Below the pieces are notes generated by a model. The model was not told the origin of the DNA, searched no databases, and saw only the letters and a list, made by a program, of their open reading frames with translations. Shown piece after piece: positions 1-6,635 of a DNA stretch of 64,000 nucleotides (positions are counted from its first letter, which is position 1; each line of letters starts with the position of its first letter). The position numbers were made by a program, and so were the translations under genes. Origin of the DNA: Leidyana gryllorum EB-2025a (Eukaryota; Apicomplexa); contig JBLWGC010000174.1 in assembly GCA_048772705.1 (NCBI GenBank), positions 1-64,000 of the forward strand. The letters run 5' to 3'.

Positions 1-56
1 TTGCCTTGTGGTAGGGGATGGAGGTCCAACATCTCCGATCGTTCCAAACCATCTTC

Positions 57-128
57 AGGGCACGCGCGGAGTTGAACCACGGACTTGCTGATCTGCAGTC
101 AGCTGCTCTACCACTGAGCTACGTACCC
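57..128 (-). tRNA. tRNA-Cys-GCA: tRNA-Cys (GCA)
   Basis: Reference entry for the Cys family. The acceptor GGGTACG pairs fully with CGTGCCC and the discriminator is T73, the Cys identity base. The A box TAGCTCAGTGG and B box GGTTCAACTCC are intact and the anticodon loop reads CTGCAGA. It carries cysteine to UGC/UGU codons in the cytosol. It lies 95 bp from a divergent Gly(GCC) gene; this Cys/Gly pair recurs at 9230, 15082, 41240 and 60336, and inverted at 30608 and 54279. Confidence 0.96.
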
Positions 129-223
129 AGAACTGCCCGTCATACTCGCTCAACTCGATTCTGTCTTCTCATTTGAAGCAAAACGGCCGTTATTGTGCAC
201 GAGCTTGAACAACAACGAGTCAT

Positions 224-294
224 GCATCTGTGGTCTAGTGGTAGAATGTTTCGTTGCCACCGAGACGACCCAGGTTCGATTCCCGGCAGATGCA
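224..294 (+). tRNA. tRNA-Gly-GCC: tRNA-Gly (GCC)
   Basis: Reference entry for Gly(GCC). It is 71 nt long, with acceptor GCATCTG pairing fully with CAGATGC and discriminator A73. The A box is TGGTCTAGTGG, the B box GGTTCGATTCC and the anticodon GCC. It reads GGC/GGU. The downstream flank has no T-run. The same family also supplied a 3' end to chimeric genes at 18404, 25982 and 51216. Confidence 0.95.
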
Positions 295-376
295 GAGAAG
301 ATGGCAGATGGTTGATTGAGGCACAATTCTGGGGTTTCAGGAGTGAGTTGTTGTCTGCCCCTCCAATCAGATCGCA

Positions 377-458
377 CGACAACTGCTGGATTTGAACCAG
401 CGCGGGCCAGGCCCAGTAGATTTCAAGTCTACCCCCTTAACCACTCGGGCAAGTTGCC
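377..458 (-). tRNA. tRNA-Ser-TGA: tRNA-Ser (TGA)
   Basis: An 82-nt class II tRNA with a long variable arm. The acceptor GGCAACT pairs with AGTTGTC (one G:T) and the discriminator is G73. The anticodon loop CTTGAAA gives TGA. It is the only TGA member seen in a family otherwise made of AGA and CGA members with nearly the same body. SerRS reads the variable arm, not the anticodon, so the identity is secure. Confidence 0.95.
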
Positions 459-543
459 AACTGTCGAATTCGACATGCCGCGAGGAGTGACCAAATGCCC
501 CCATGTTCAGCCTGTCCTGCGCCATTGATAGGTGTCTAAACTG

Positions 544-592
544 ACCTCTCGCGTGCAAAGTCACCGCTCTACCACTTGAGATAGCCGCCCGC
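544..592 (-). pseudogene. tRNA-Ala (TGC)-derived 5' relic
   Basis: The D arm, anticodon arm (TGC) and 5' acceptor of an Ala gene are recognisable, but the T arm is replaced by unrelated sequence. A near-identical relic lies at 61081. Confidence 0.5.
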
Positions 593-676
593 CCGCCAAA
601 CCTAGGTGAACTTTCCATCTGAGACCGACTCACAGTTCTCTGGCGCCTCATTCGTCAGTGCAACTGTTGTGTCTCG

Positions 677-749
677 TCCACTGTAGTCTAAATGGCTCGG
701 ATATGCGGCTCTCACCCGCACGATCCGGGTTCAAGTCCCGGCAGTGGAA
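677..749 (+). tRNA. tRNA-Glu-CTC: tRNA-Glu (CTC)
   Basis: Reference entry for Glu. The 73-nt gene has acceptor TCCACTG paired with CAGTGGA and A73. The anticodon loop CTCTCAC sits on a TGCGG/CCGCA stem and the B box is GGTTCAAGTCC. The A box reads TAGTCTAAATGG, one base off the usual AAGTGG. It reads GAG. It is divergent from Lys at 810; the Glu/Lys pair with its spacer recurs at 5026, 32391, 34921, 47579 and 61215. Confidence 0.94.
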
Positions 750-809
750 ATCCAGCAGAGTGTGCTTGTAGGCAACGGTTCCATTCCTACTCCCAGAGAC
801 ATTGATTTG

Positions 810-882
810 CACCGCCCGCGGGGCTCGAACCCGCGACTGCAAGATTAAAAGTCTTGCGCTCTACCGACTGAGCTAGGGCGGC
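810..882 (-). tRNA. tRNA-Lys-TTT: tRNA-Lys (TTT)
   Basis: Reference entry for Lys. Acceptor GCCGCCC pairs with GGGCGGT and the discriminator is G73. The D arm is TAGCTCAGTCGG, the anticodon loop CTTTTAA lies on a CAAGA/TCTTG stem and the B box is GGTTCGAGCCC. It reads AAA/AAG. The family also has anticodon-shifted members at 3693, 27122 and 51878 and many decayed relics. Confidence 0.96.
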
Positions 883-958
883 AGGAATGCAAGGACAAAA
901 AACCCGATAGCCCGACATCTTAAGTGGCTTTGGTACCCACCACCCTCACTTGAAGATT

Positions 959-1031
959 GTCCGGGTCGTCTAGGTGCTTACAACAGCAAGTTGTGGCCGT
1001 GCATACCCAGGCCCGAATCCTGGCTTGGATA
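959..1031 (+). pseudogene. tRNA-His (GTG)-like pseudogene
   Basis: The GTG anticodon arm and an acceptor that pairs only with several G:T wobbles are present. The D loop is rearranged and the B box reads GGCCCGAATCC, so transcription is doubtful. Confidence 0.55.
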
Positions 1032-1152
1032 GTATGTCCCCGATGTCTCGAATGGGAGATGTGGGTGAAGTCTGCCCACACCCACCATCGGGCGTAGCTG
1101 CCCATGTCCTGTCTTGATCGCTACACACTCCCATTTGACGGCTCCGCTAGTC

Positions 1153-1225
1153 GGCGCTATGGCCTAATGGATATGGCATCGGTCTACGGAACCGGGGATT
1201 CTGGGTTCGAGTCCCAGTAGCGTCT
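1153..1225 (+). tRNA. tRNA-Arg-ACG: tRNA-Arg (ACG)
   Basis: Reference entry for Arg(ACG). The acceptor GGCGCTA pairs with TAGCGTC, the A box is TGGCCTAATGG and the anticodon loop CTACGGA carries ACG (read as ICG for CGU/CGC/CGA). The B box is GGTTCGAGTCC. The discriminator is T, which is unusual. It is followed closely by Pro on the other strand; the pair recurs at 61632/61807 and 62885/63059. Confidence 0.93.
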
Positions 1226-1271
1226 GGACGAATGGCCGGGTTGCAGCCTGTTGCGTCAACAACTATCAGAC

Positions 1272-1343
1272 GGGCTGTTCTGGGAATCGAACCCAGGACT
1301 CCTTCCACCCTAAGGAAGGATCATACCACTAGACCAAACAGCC
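1272..1343 (-). tRNA. tRNA-Pro-AGG: tRNA-Pro (AGG)
   Basis: Reference entry for Pro. The acceptor GGCTGTT pairs fully with AACAGCC and the discriminator is C73. The A box is TGGTCTAGTGG. The loop TTAGGGT on a CTTCC/GGAAG stem gives AGG, and the B box is GGTTCGATTCC. It reads CCN through inosine. This is one of the most mutated families in the window. Confidence 0.96.
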
Positions 1344-1432
1344 GCCTAGCCGGTGGTTCAACCCGCTGGGTACAGTCGAGAGAGTGGTCATACGATGTTG
1401 AGAACAAAAAAATGCAATGGGGTCTCCACAAT

Positions 1433-1505
1433 GGGCTACTGGCTCAAATGGTAGAGCGCTCGCTTAGCATGCGAGAGGTACTGGGATCGATGCCCAGGTC
1501 GTCCA
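1433..1505 (+). tRNA. tRNA-Ala-AGC: tRNA-Ala (AGC), acceptor mismatch
   Basis: The anticodon loop TTAGCAT on a CTCGC/GCGAG stem gives AGC. Family members have GGGCGAC pairing with GTCGTCC, including the G3:T70 wobble that AlaRS recognises. Here the 5' strand is GGGCTAC, which puts one mismatch in the acceptor, and the A box starts TGGCTC. Confidence 0.85.
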
Positions 1506-1606
1506 AACTTCGTAGTCTGCAACTGCCGGTATTTAAATACATATTTACGACCTTGGAAGGGTCCAAGAGCACAAGTGCCGTCTAGGGAGTACGGTGCCGC
1601 AGCACC

Positions 1607-1679
1607 CGGTCCTGGCAGGTTTCGAACCTGCGACTTTGTGGTTAACAGCCACACGCTCTGCCGACTGAGCTACAAGACC
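1607..1679 (-). tRNA. tRNA-Asn-GTT: tRNA-Asn (GTT)
   Basis: Reference entry for Asn. Acceptor GGTCTTG pairs with CAGGACC (one T:G) and the discriminator is G73. Loop CTGTTAA on a TGTGG/CCACA stem gives GTT. The A box is TAGCTCAGTCGG and the B box GGTTCGAAACC. It reads AAC/AAU. Confidence 0.95.
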
Positions 1680-1801
1680 CAGTGACAATCTTTCAGAGGT
1701 TAGTAGGGAGATCCTTCATCTTCTAGCGAAGAATTTTGCAGCCCTCTCAGGTCGTTATCGAGATCTGAGAGACCAGCCAGAAAAGCTTAAGCTCGTGAGC
1801 A

Positions 1802-1873
1802 AGCCTTCTGCCGGAATCGAACCGGCGACCTTTCGCTTACTAAGCGAATGCTCTGCCCCTAAGCTAAGAAGGC
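1802..1873 (-). tRNA. tRNA-Thr-AGT: tRNA-Thr (AGT)
   Basis: Reference entry for Thr. The acceptor GCCTTCT pairs fully with AGAAGGC, followed by T73. The loop TTAGTAA on a TTCGC/GCGAA stem gives AGT, and the B box is GGTTCGATTCC. It reads ACN through inosine. It is usually paired with a Glu gene about 70-100 bp away, as here. Confidence 0.96.
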
Positions 1874-1941
1874 AATACAAGCCGAAGATCACGAATCAGT
1901 TACTATTGACGGGGAATACTGGAGCACTTTGCTCGAGTAAC

Positions 1942-2014
1942 TTCCACTGCCGGGACATGAACCCGGATCGTGCGGGTGAAAGCGGCATATCCTAGCCACT
2001 TAGACTACAGTGGA
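1942..2014 (-). tRNA. tRNA-Glu-TTC: tRNA-Glu (TTC)
   Basis: The anticodon loop CTTTCAC gives TTC. The acceptor is fully paired. The anticodon stem has one mismatch (ATGCC side) and the B box reads GGTTCATGTCC, so activity may be reduced. Confidence 0.85.
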
Positions 2015-2045
2015 CAAGCTCCCGAGATGACCAAAGCTTGTCTAT

Positions 2046-2081
2046 GGTGCGGTGGTCTAATGGATATGGCCATCCGCATCA
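2046..2081 (+). pseudogene. tRNA-Arg (TCG) internal-deletion relic
   Basis: The 5' acceptor and D arm of the Arg(TCG) gene run straight into its 3' acceptor CCGCATCA. The anticodon arm, variable loop and T arm are gone. Downstream spacer is the same as at 39297, where a complete-length copy remains. Confidence 0.6.
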
Positions 2082-2259
2082 TAGCCTCGCACCCGGAAGA
2101 CGTTCCGTTTCGACCGAGGCAAGCTTGCTAGCTGTATGGGGGCCACTGCTGCGCATGTCGAGTTGAAGTGCGGTGCCCAAGTCTATTCAAGGGCTACAGG
2201 GCACCCTTAAAGCTCTCAGCTCTGTAGTCAAATAGCGCCAGTTGCAGCACTACAAAGTT

Positions 2260-2332
2260 TGGACGACCTGGGTATCGATCCCAGTACCTCTCGCATGCAA
2301 AGCGAGCGCTCTACCATCTGAGCTAGCCGCCC
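2260..2332 (-). tRNA. tRNA-Ala-TGC: tRNA-Ala (TGC)
   Basis: Reference entry for Ala(TGC). The acceptor GGGCGGC pairs with GTCGTCC (G:T at 3:70), the anticodon loop is TTTGCAT and the B box GGATCGATACC. It reads GCA/GCG. The identical arrangement with Leu downstream recurs at 39476. Confidence 0.94.
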
Positions 2333-2390
2333 ATCCGCTCTACATGGAAGACCTATTGCATCCAGTGGCTGACCGAGCCGATACAACGGC

Positions 2391-2470
2391 TGAGTAGAGT
2401 GGGATTCGAACCCACGCCCTTTCGGACTGCGGCCTGAACACAGCGCCTTGGACCACTCGGCCATCTTGCC
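2391..2470 (-). tRNA. tRNA-Leu-CAG: tRNA-Leu (CAG), damaged 3' acceptor
   Basis: An 80-nt class II gene with anticodon loop TTCAGGC giving CAG. The 3' acceptor strand reads TCTACTC instead of the family TCTTGTC, leaving two mismatches against GGCAAGA. D and T arms are intact. Confidence 0.8.
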
Positions 2471-2564
2471 GAAATGTTGTTGGCTCGCCGCTCCACGCGT
2501 TTTCTATCCGTGGAATCTCAAAATGGAAGAACTTCTGGGGTTGGGGGCCAGCGTATCCAGAGGA

Positions 2565-2634
2565 ACCGAGATAGTATAGCGGTTAGTATTCCGCCTATCA
2601 CGCGGAAAACCAAGATCGATTCCCGGTCTCGGAG
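2565..2634 (+). pseudogene. tRNA-Asp-like pseudogene (ATC)
   Basis: The Asp body has lost two bases, the anticodon reads ATC at 2597-2599 instead of GTC and the T stem is broken (CCAAG). A closely related decayed copy lies at 20088. Confidence 0.6.
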
Positions 2635-2689
2635 CACAGTTGGTTGCGCTTAGGATTGTTTCTTTCGGATATCGCTGAAAGTTGCGAGC

Positions 2690-2762
2690 TACAGCCACCG
2701 AGGATCGGACTCGGGACCTTCTGCGTGTGAAGCAGACGTCGTGACCACTAGACCATGGCTGC
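2690..2762 (-). tRNA. tRNA-Val-CAC: tRNA-Val (CAC)
   Basis: Reference entry for Val. Acceptor GCAGCCA pairs with TGGCTGT (G1:T72) and the discriminator is A73. Loop TTCACAC on a TCTGC/GCAGA stem gives CAC. The B box has C for T (GAGTCCGATCC). Val is usually found head-to-tail near a divergent Gln gene, as here. Confidence 0.88.
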
Positions 2763-2882
2763 ACGGAGCCTGCGGACTGGGAAAAAAGGCGTGTGTCTCT
2801 GGAAACACGTATCCTGATGATCTAGTTGAGGGAGCGCTAGTCCGGATGGCTCTATCAACTCTTTTTTGGGAAGGACTGAATG

Positions 2883-2954
2883 GGTTGCGTGGTGTAGTGG
2901 TTAGCACTGGAGACTCTGAATCTCCCGACCTGCGTTCGATTCCCGGCGCGACCT
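2883..2954 (+). tRNA. tRNA-Gln-CTG: tRNA-Gln (CTG)
   Basis: Reference entry for Gln. The acceptor GGTTGCG pairs with CGCGACC and the discriminator is T73. Loop CTCTGAA on a GGAGA/TCTCC stem gives CTG. The A box TGGTGTAGTGG is intact; the T stem has CTGCG instead of CTGGG. It reads CAG. Confidence 0.9.
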
Positions 2955-3017
2955 CAAAACTAGTACTCAGTACTTCGTAAAACCTCGCCACTTCTCTTGG
3001 TCTGCGGGACCTTCTCT

Positions 3018-3047
3018 GCAGCCATGGTCTAGTGGTCACGACGTCTG
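3018..3047 (+). pseudogene. tRNA-Val 5' fragment
   Basis: The first 30 nt of a Val gene (acceptor, D arm, start of anticodon stem) break off at the sequence ACGTCTG and continue directly into the flank and body of a reverse Pro gene. This looks like a recombination junction within a tRNA. Confidence 0.65.
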
Positions 3048-3049
3048 AC

Positions 3050-3121
3050 GGGCTGTTCTGGGAATCGAACCCAGGACTCTTTCCACCCTAAGGAAGGATC
3101 ATACCACCAGATCAAACAGCC
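3050..3121 (-). tRNA. tRNA-Pro-AGG: tRNA-Pro (AGG)
   Basis: The acceptor pairs fully and the anticodon is AGG. The D arm has GATCTGGTGG for GGTCTAGTGG, and one anticodon-stem pair is lost (GGAAA side). Confidence 0.82.
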
Positions 3122-3210
3122 GCCTAGTCGGTGGTTCAACCCGCTGGGTACAGTCAAGAGACTCGTCTCACTATGTGAAGTATCACTCAAGGCCATGAGG
3201 TAGGCACAGA

Positions 3211-3282
3211 GGGAGGCAAGCCCAGATGATGAAACGGTGCTTAGTGTACGAAAGGTTCTGGGATCGATTCTCAGCTCATCCG
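3211..3282 (+). pseudogene. Ala-derived relic (family R-Ala)
   Basis: It aligns end to end with the Ala genes, with the same T arm GGGATCGATT, but the anticodon stem no longer pairs and the loop reads TTAGTGT. Related copies lie at 6725, 35791, 48021 and 63221, and inverted at 23363. Confidence 0.6.
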
Positions 3283-3385
3283 AACTAGATAGATGGAACC
3301 CTCGCCGGAGTATTCTAGTTGGCCTATCAACGCTGTCTGCCAACACCATCAGGTTGAGTAGTACTTTGCCAATCACCACTCTACT

Positions 3386-3465
3386 TCCGGTGGGACGGAA
3401 TCGAACCGCCAACTATCTGATGCCAGCACTACAGTCAGATGCTCTACCAACTGAGCTACCCCCGG
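3386..3465 (-). tRNA. tRNA-Tyr-GTA: tRNA-Tyr (GTA) with 7-nt intron
   Basis: The acceptor CCGGGGG faces CCACCGG with C1:G72, the eukaryotic Tyr identity pair, and one mismatch (G5:A68). A73 follows. The loop CTGTAG is interrupted after position 37 by the 7-nt intron TGCTGGC (3422-3428), after which A38 and the TCAGA stem resume. The B box is GGTTCGATTCC. Length is 73 plus 7. The intron would need the tRNA splicing endonuclease. Confidence 0.93.
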
Positions 3466-3508
3466 CCGTCCAACTGCTCCGGGGTTCAAAAGGCTCAACC
3501 CCAGATCC

Positions 3509-3562
3509 TCGCCTTTTCGGACAGCGGTCTGAGCACAGCGCCTTAGACTCGGCTATCTTGCC
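3509..3562 (-). pseudogene. tRNA-Leu (CAG) 3'-truncated
   Basis: The acceptor, D arm and anticodon arm of a Leu gene are present; the T arm and 3' acceptor are replaced by the Tyr-gene flank. The same fused flank occurs at 36080 and 48283. Confidence 0.6.
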
Positions 3563-3653
3563 ACAGTGTTGTTGGTTCATCGCTCCACGCGTTTTTTGTC
3601 CGTGAGCCAAAATAGAAAGACTTCTGGGATTGGAGGCCGGCGTGTTCAGAGCG

Positions 3654-3677
3654 TCCGAGATAGTATAGTGGTTAGTA
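3654..3677 (+). pseudogene. tRNA-Asp 5' fragment
   Basis: Acceptor and D arm of the Asp gene end abruptly before the anticodon arm and join the flank of the Lys-type gene at 3693. Confidence 0.6.
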
Positions 3678-3692
3678 AGGGAGATAGATCCA

Positions 3693-3765
3693 CACCGCCC
3701 GCGGGGCTCGAACCCGCGACTGCAAGATTGAAAGTCTTGCGCTCTACGGACTGAGCTAGGGCGGC
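3693..3765 (-). tRNA. Lys-body tRNA with anticodon TTC
   Basis: Every arm matches tRNA-Lys(TTT) at 810, but the loop reads CTTTCAA, so the anticodon (3730-3732) is TTC, a Glu anticodon. The D loop has TCCGTA for TCGGTA, removing the conserved G18. The same D-loop change occurs in the Lys-body GTT genes at 27122 and 51878. It could be an identity-shifted tRNA or an early pseudogene. Confidence 0.75.
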
Positions 3766-3866
3766 AACGAAGCTCTAAACTGAGTTACACCCTATTTGCC
3801 GTTGGGTGGAGCCCTGGATCCGTTCGACAGGTGGAACAATGAGCTTCAGTAACTTCCGTTAACATT

Positions 3867-3936
3867 GCCTTCTTGGCTGGTGGCAGAGCATTCGCTCTTA
3901 AGCGAAAGGTCGCCGGTTCGATTCCGGAAGAAGGTT
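3867..3936 (+). pseudogene. tRNA-Thr-like pseudogene
   Basis: Thr acceptor and T arm are present, but the D arm lost bases and the anticodon loop is only six nucleotides (TCTTAA), so no normal anticodon can be assigned. Confidence 0.65.
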
Positions 3937-4028
3937 TTGCTAACGCACTTAAGCTTTTCTGAGTGGTCTCTCAGTCTCGATAAGGATCTGAGAGGTTTGG
4001 AGGGAATTGCAATGCACTTTAGATTGGT

Positions 4029-4100
4029 TGTCCGAGCCAGGAATCGAGCCTGGGTTTGCACGGCCACAACGTGCTGTCCTAACCACTAGACGACTCGGAC
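4029..4100 (-). tRNA. tRNA-His-GTG: tRNA-His (GTG)
   Basis: Reference entry for His. The acceptor GTCCGAG pairs fully with CTCGGAC and A73 follows. Loop TTGTGGC gives GTG. All His genes here have C at the first T-loop position (GGCTCGATTCC). The extra G-1 is not encoded, as expected for eukaryotes, where Thg1 adds it. It reads CAC/CAU. Confidence 0.95.
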
Positions 4101-4171
4101 AAATCTTTGAGCGAGGCTGTAGAGGTAACGAAGCATCGATCAGGATGGGATGGAACAGCCACTCCTCAACT

Positions 4172-4249
4172 TCGGGTGGGACGGAATTGACTCGTGGAAT
4201 ATCTGATGCCACCACTACAGTCAGATACGTTACCATCTCAGCACCCCGG
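4172..4249 (-). pseudogene. tRNA-Tyr relic with intron
   Basis: The anticodon arm with GTA and a 7-nt intron-like insert (TGGTGGC) is recognisable. The T arm and D arm are decayed. Related relics lie at 44083 and 46723. Confidence 0.55.
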
Positions 4250-4346
4250 GCCGTAAGAGTACTTCGGGGTGGCACACCGCAGCCAGAACGACATCGGCGG
4301 TCGCAACGGAAGCCATTAACACTCTGGAACTCAGAAGGAAAGTAAT

Positions 4347-4430
4347 GCACAGATGCCCGAGTGGTCTAAGGGGCCAGACTCAAGTTCTGGTAGGCGCAAG
4401 CCTGCATGGGTTCGAATCCCATTCTGTGCA
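4347..4430 (+). tRNA. tRNA-Leu-CAA: tRNA-Leu (CAA)
   Basis: Reference entry for Leu(CAA). The 84-nt class II gene has acceptor GCACAGA paired with TCTGTGC and A73. The loop CTCAAGT on a CCAGA/TCTGG stem gives CAA, and a paired variable arm (AGGC/GCCT) follows. The B box is GGTTCGAATCC. No intron is present, unlike many eukaryotic Leu(CAA) genes. It reads UUG. Confidence 0.96.
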
Positions 4431-4494
4431 ACGGCTATCATCCCCAAAAAAAAGCTGGAAAAGGCCACAGTCGGTTGCATGCACCCGAGTATTC

Positions 4495-4564
4495 GGCTGT
4501 TGTTCTGCTGGTATGATCCTTCCTCAGAGTGGAAGGAGTCCTGGGTTCGATTCCAGAACAGCCC
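4495..4564 (+). pseudogene. Pro-body pseudogene (AGA)
   Basis: The acceptor pairs, but the D arm lost a base, the T stem lost one C, position 33 is C and the anticodon reads AGA instead of AGG. It is duplicated with the same lesions at 47046. Confidence 0.65.
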
Positions 4565-4705
4565 TATTGGTCGTCGTTTGACTTGACCGGACATGTTGCC
4601 CTCAGAATCAACACAGCCACCTCGTTAGCCCGCTTCGGTGGGGCAGTCAGGGCAACTAACATCTCGAAAATCACATTTCGGCTACCTCTTCCATGTTGCA
4701 GACTG

Positions 4706-4777
4706 AGCAGTGTAGCTCAGTGGAAGAGTGTTAGGCTCATAACGCAAAGGTCCGTCGATCGAAACGACGCACTGCTA
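4706..4777 (+). tRNA. tRNA-iMet-CAT: initiator tRNA-Met (CAT), altered anticodon stem
   Basis: The body has A1:T72 and the initiator T loop ATCGAAA. The three G:C pairs typical of initiators (GGG/CCC) are changed to AGG/CGC here, leaving two mismatches under the anticodon loop, so initiation function is doubtful. The same change is in the duplicate at 47257. Confidence 0.75.
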
Positions 4778-4825
4778 AGTGTGCGCAGAAGGGAACAGTT
4801 GCAGGATAGATTGGCTCGTGAGCCA

Positions 4826-4896
4826 AGCCTGCTGCCCGAATCGAACCGGCGACCTTTCACTTACTAAGCGAATGCTCTGCCCCAAGCCAAAAAGGC
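4826..4896 (-). pseudogene. tRNA-Thr (AGT)-like, degraded acceptor
   Basis: Anticodon AGT and the T arm are present. The acceptor GCCTTTT against AGCAGGC is mismatched and the D loop has lost one base. The same defects occur at 47377. Confidence 0.65.
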
Positions 4897-5025
4897 AATG
4901 TTAACTGGACATCACGCGTGAGGAGCCTATTGACGGAAGTTACTGAAGCACAGTGTTCCACCACTCAACACTCCCACTGCTCCACCCACCGGCAAATAGG
5001 GTGTAACTAAGTTGAGAGCTTCCTT

Positions 5026-5098
5026 GCCGCCCTAGCTCAGTCGGTAGAGCGCAAGACTTTTAATCTTGCAGTCGCGGGTTCGAGCCCCGCGGACGGTG
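5026..5098 (+). tRNA. tRNA-Lys-TTT: tRNA-Lys (TTT)
   Basis: Complete Lys(TTT). The 3' acceptor reads GGACGGT, giving one C:A mismatch against GCCGCCC. A Glu gene follows on the opposite strand. Confidence 0.9.
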
Positions 5099-5158
5099 CA
5101 AATCAATGTCTCTGGGAGTAGGAATGGAACCGTTGCCTACAAGCACACTCAGCTGGAT

Positions 5159-5231
5159 TTCCACTGCCGGGACTTGAACCCGGATCGTGCGGGTGAGAGC
5201 CGCATATCCTAGCCACTTAGACCACAGTAGA
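5159..5231 (-). tRNA. tRNA-Glu-CTC: tRNA-Glu (CTC)
   Basis: All arms are present with anticodon CTC. One acceptor mismatch arises from TCTACTG in place of TCCACTG. Confidence 0.88.
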
Positions 5232-5345
5232 CAACTCCCTCAGCTGCAGCTTTAGCCGAGAGCCGTACCTCTTGACAAGACGTGGTTGCAATCCTGCGGT
5301 ACAAAAAGGAGGATGTCTATACTAACCTGTGAACCATTGTAGCTG

Positions 5346-5418
5346 GGTCTTGTAGCTCAGTCGGCAGAGCGTGTGGTTGTTAACCACAAAGTCGCAGGTT
5401 CGAAACCTGCCAGGACCG
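5346..5418 (+). tRNA. tRNA-Asn-GTT: tRNA-Asn (GTT)
   Basis: Complete Asn gene with GTT. The only change is T32 for C32 in the anticodon loop. The duplicate is at 24179. Confidence 0.94.
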
Positions 5419-5533
5419 GTTTCAGAGGCACACTAAACACTGACTGCGCTGCTCTCCCAATGGCACTTGTGGTCTGCGACTCTTCAAAGATGTAAGTTTG
5501 TTTGGATCCCGCCACGTGCAGCCGTATGTACTT

Positions 5534-5606
5534 TGGACGACCTGGGTATCGATCCCAGTACCTCTCGCATGCGAAGCGAGCGCACTACCATCTGAGCTAG
5601 CCGCCC
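5534..5606 (-). tRNA. tRNA-Ala-CGC: tRNA-Ala (CGC)
   Basis: The Ala body has loop TTCGCAT, anticodon CGC, and acceptor GGGCGGC/GTCGTCC with G3:T70. The D loop has GTAGTGCG for GTAGAGCG. It reads GCG. Confidence 0.9.
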
Positions 5607-5666
5607 ATGCGCTCTACATGGAAGACCTATTGCATCCAGTGGCTGACCGAGGGCCGATAAAACGGC

Positions 5667-5746
5667 TGACAAGAGTGGGATTCGAACCCACGCCCTTTCG
5701 GACTGCGGCCTTAACACAGCGCCTTGGACCACTCGGCCATCTTGCC
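5667..5746 (-). tRNA. tRNA-Leu-AAG: tRNA-Leu (AAG)
   Basis: Reference entry for the 80-nt Leu family. Acceptor GGCAAGA pairs with TCTTGTC and A73 follows. Loop TTAAGGC on a CTGTG/CGCAG stem gives AAG. A short variable arm precedes the B box GGTTCGAATCC. It reads CUN through inosine. Confidence 0.95.
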
Positions 5747-5973
5747 GGAGTGTTCTTGGCTCGCCACTTTACACGTTTTCTGTTCGTGAAGTCTCGAGAA
5801 GGAAGGCTTTTCTCACGGCCCGCGGTGCTTAGATGGCAACCCATCTGATGGTAGTGGTGGCATCAGCTATTCGACGAGGAAATTCCGTCCGCCGGGAGTT
5901 GAGGAGTGGACTTCTTACAACGCATTCCATCCTGATCGATGCTTCGCTACCTCTACAGCCTCGCTCAAAGATT

Positions 5974-6045
5974 GTCCGAGTCGTCTAGTGGTTAGGACAG
6001 CACGTTGTGGCCGTGTAAACCCAGGCTCGATTCCTGGCTCGGACA
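5974..6045 (+). tRNA. tRNA-His-GTG: tRNA-His (GTG)
   Basis: Complete, with one T for C just 3' of the anticodon stem. It faces a Gly(CCC) gene 75 bp away; the pair recurs at 24804 and 50038, and inverted at 43758/43912. Confidence 0.94.
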
Positions 6046-6120
6046 AGCAGTCTAAAGTGCATTGCTCTTCGCCCCGGTTGAAAATATTGTTGCAGCCATG
6101 GTCAAGCCTGTACGATCGGC

Positions 6121-6191
6121 TGCACCTGCCGGGACTCGAACCCGGGCTGCGAGCATGGGAAGCTCGCATCCTACCCTTGGACCACAAGTGC
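6121..6191 (-). tRNA. tRNA-Gly-CCC: tRNA-Gly (CCC)
   Basis: Reference entry for the second Gly type. Acceptor GCACTTG pairs with CAGGTGC and A73 follows. Loop TTCCCAT on a CGAGC/GCTCG stem gives CCC. The B box is GGTTCGAGTCC. It reads GGG. Confidence 0.95.
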
Positions 6192-6282
6192 ACTCGAGAA
6201 AGAGCTTCAGCACCCCGAGACTCGGCCGCAGTCTGCGTTGAGCTAGTGGTTCAGCTTTGCAGGTGCCCAGTCGATGCAGTCG

Positions 6283-6354
6283 AGCCTCCTGCCGGAAACG
6301 AACCGGCGACCTTTCGCTTACTAAGCGAATGCTCTGCCCCTAAGCTAAGAAGGC
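6283..6354 (-). tRNA. tRNA-Thr-AGT: tRNA-Thr (AGT)
   Basis: Anticodon AGT with a paired acceptor (one T:G). The B box reads GGTTCGTTTCC, with T in place of the conserved A58. Confidence 0.85.
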
Positions 6355-6430
6355 AATGCAAGCCGAAGATCACGAGTCAGTCACTATTGACGGAGGTTAC
6401 TGAAGCACTTTGCTCGAATAGTCCAATGAC

Positions 6431-6502
6431 TTCCACTGTCGGACTTGAACCCGGATCGTGCGGGTGAAAGCCGCATATCCTAGCCACTTAGACTACAGTG
6501 GA
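6431..6502 (-). tRNA. tRNA-Glu-TTC: tRNA-Glu (TTC), T-stem deletion
   Basis: Anticodon TTC and a fully paired acceptor. One G is missing from the 3' side of the T stem. Confidence 0.78.
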
Positions 6503-6563
6503 CAACGTCCTCAGCTGCAGCTTTGGACGAGAGATAGAGCGTCGGGTCAACCGACAACCAACG

Positions 6564-6635
6564 GGGCTGCTCTGGGAATCAAACCCAGGACTTCTTCTAC
6601 CCTAAGGAAGGATCAGACCACCAGACCAAACAGCC
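6564..6635 (-). tRNA. tRNA-Pro-AGG: tRNA-Pro (AGG), mildly degraded
   Basis: Anticodon AGG. The B box is GGTTTGATTCC, one anticodon-stem pair and one acceptor pair are mismatched, and the D loop has GGTGG for AGTGG. Confidence 0.72.

Larger units (their letters stand above)
4029..5231. repeat. His-Leu-iMet-Lys-Glu cassette
   Basis: Repeated at 46580-47784 (offset 42551, then 42553). Both copies share the same pseudogene lesions, so these predate the duplication. Confidence 0.9.
5159..6191. repeat. Glu-Asn-Ala-Leu-His-Gly cassette
   Basis: Repeated at 23991-25021 (offset about 18830). Confidence 0.9.

Noticed and set aside
4431-4470. A-run (eight A) near 4447 as a Pol III terminator for a minus-strand gene
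   Set aside because: No minus-strand tRNA lies next to it; the neighbouring Leu(CAA) and Pro-like genes are both on the plus strand.
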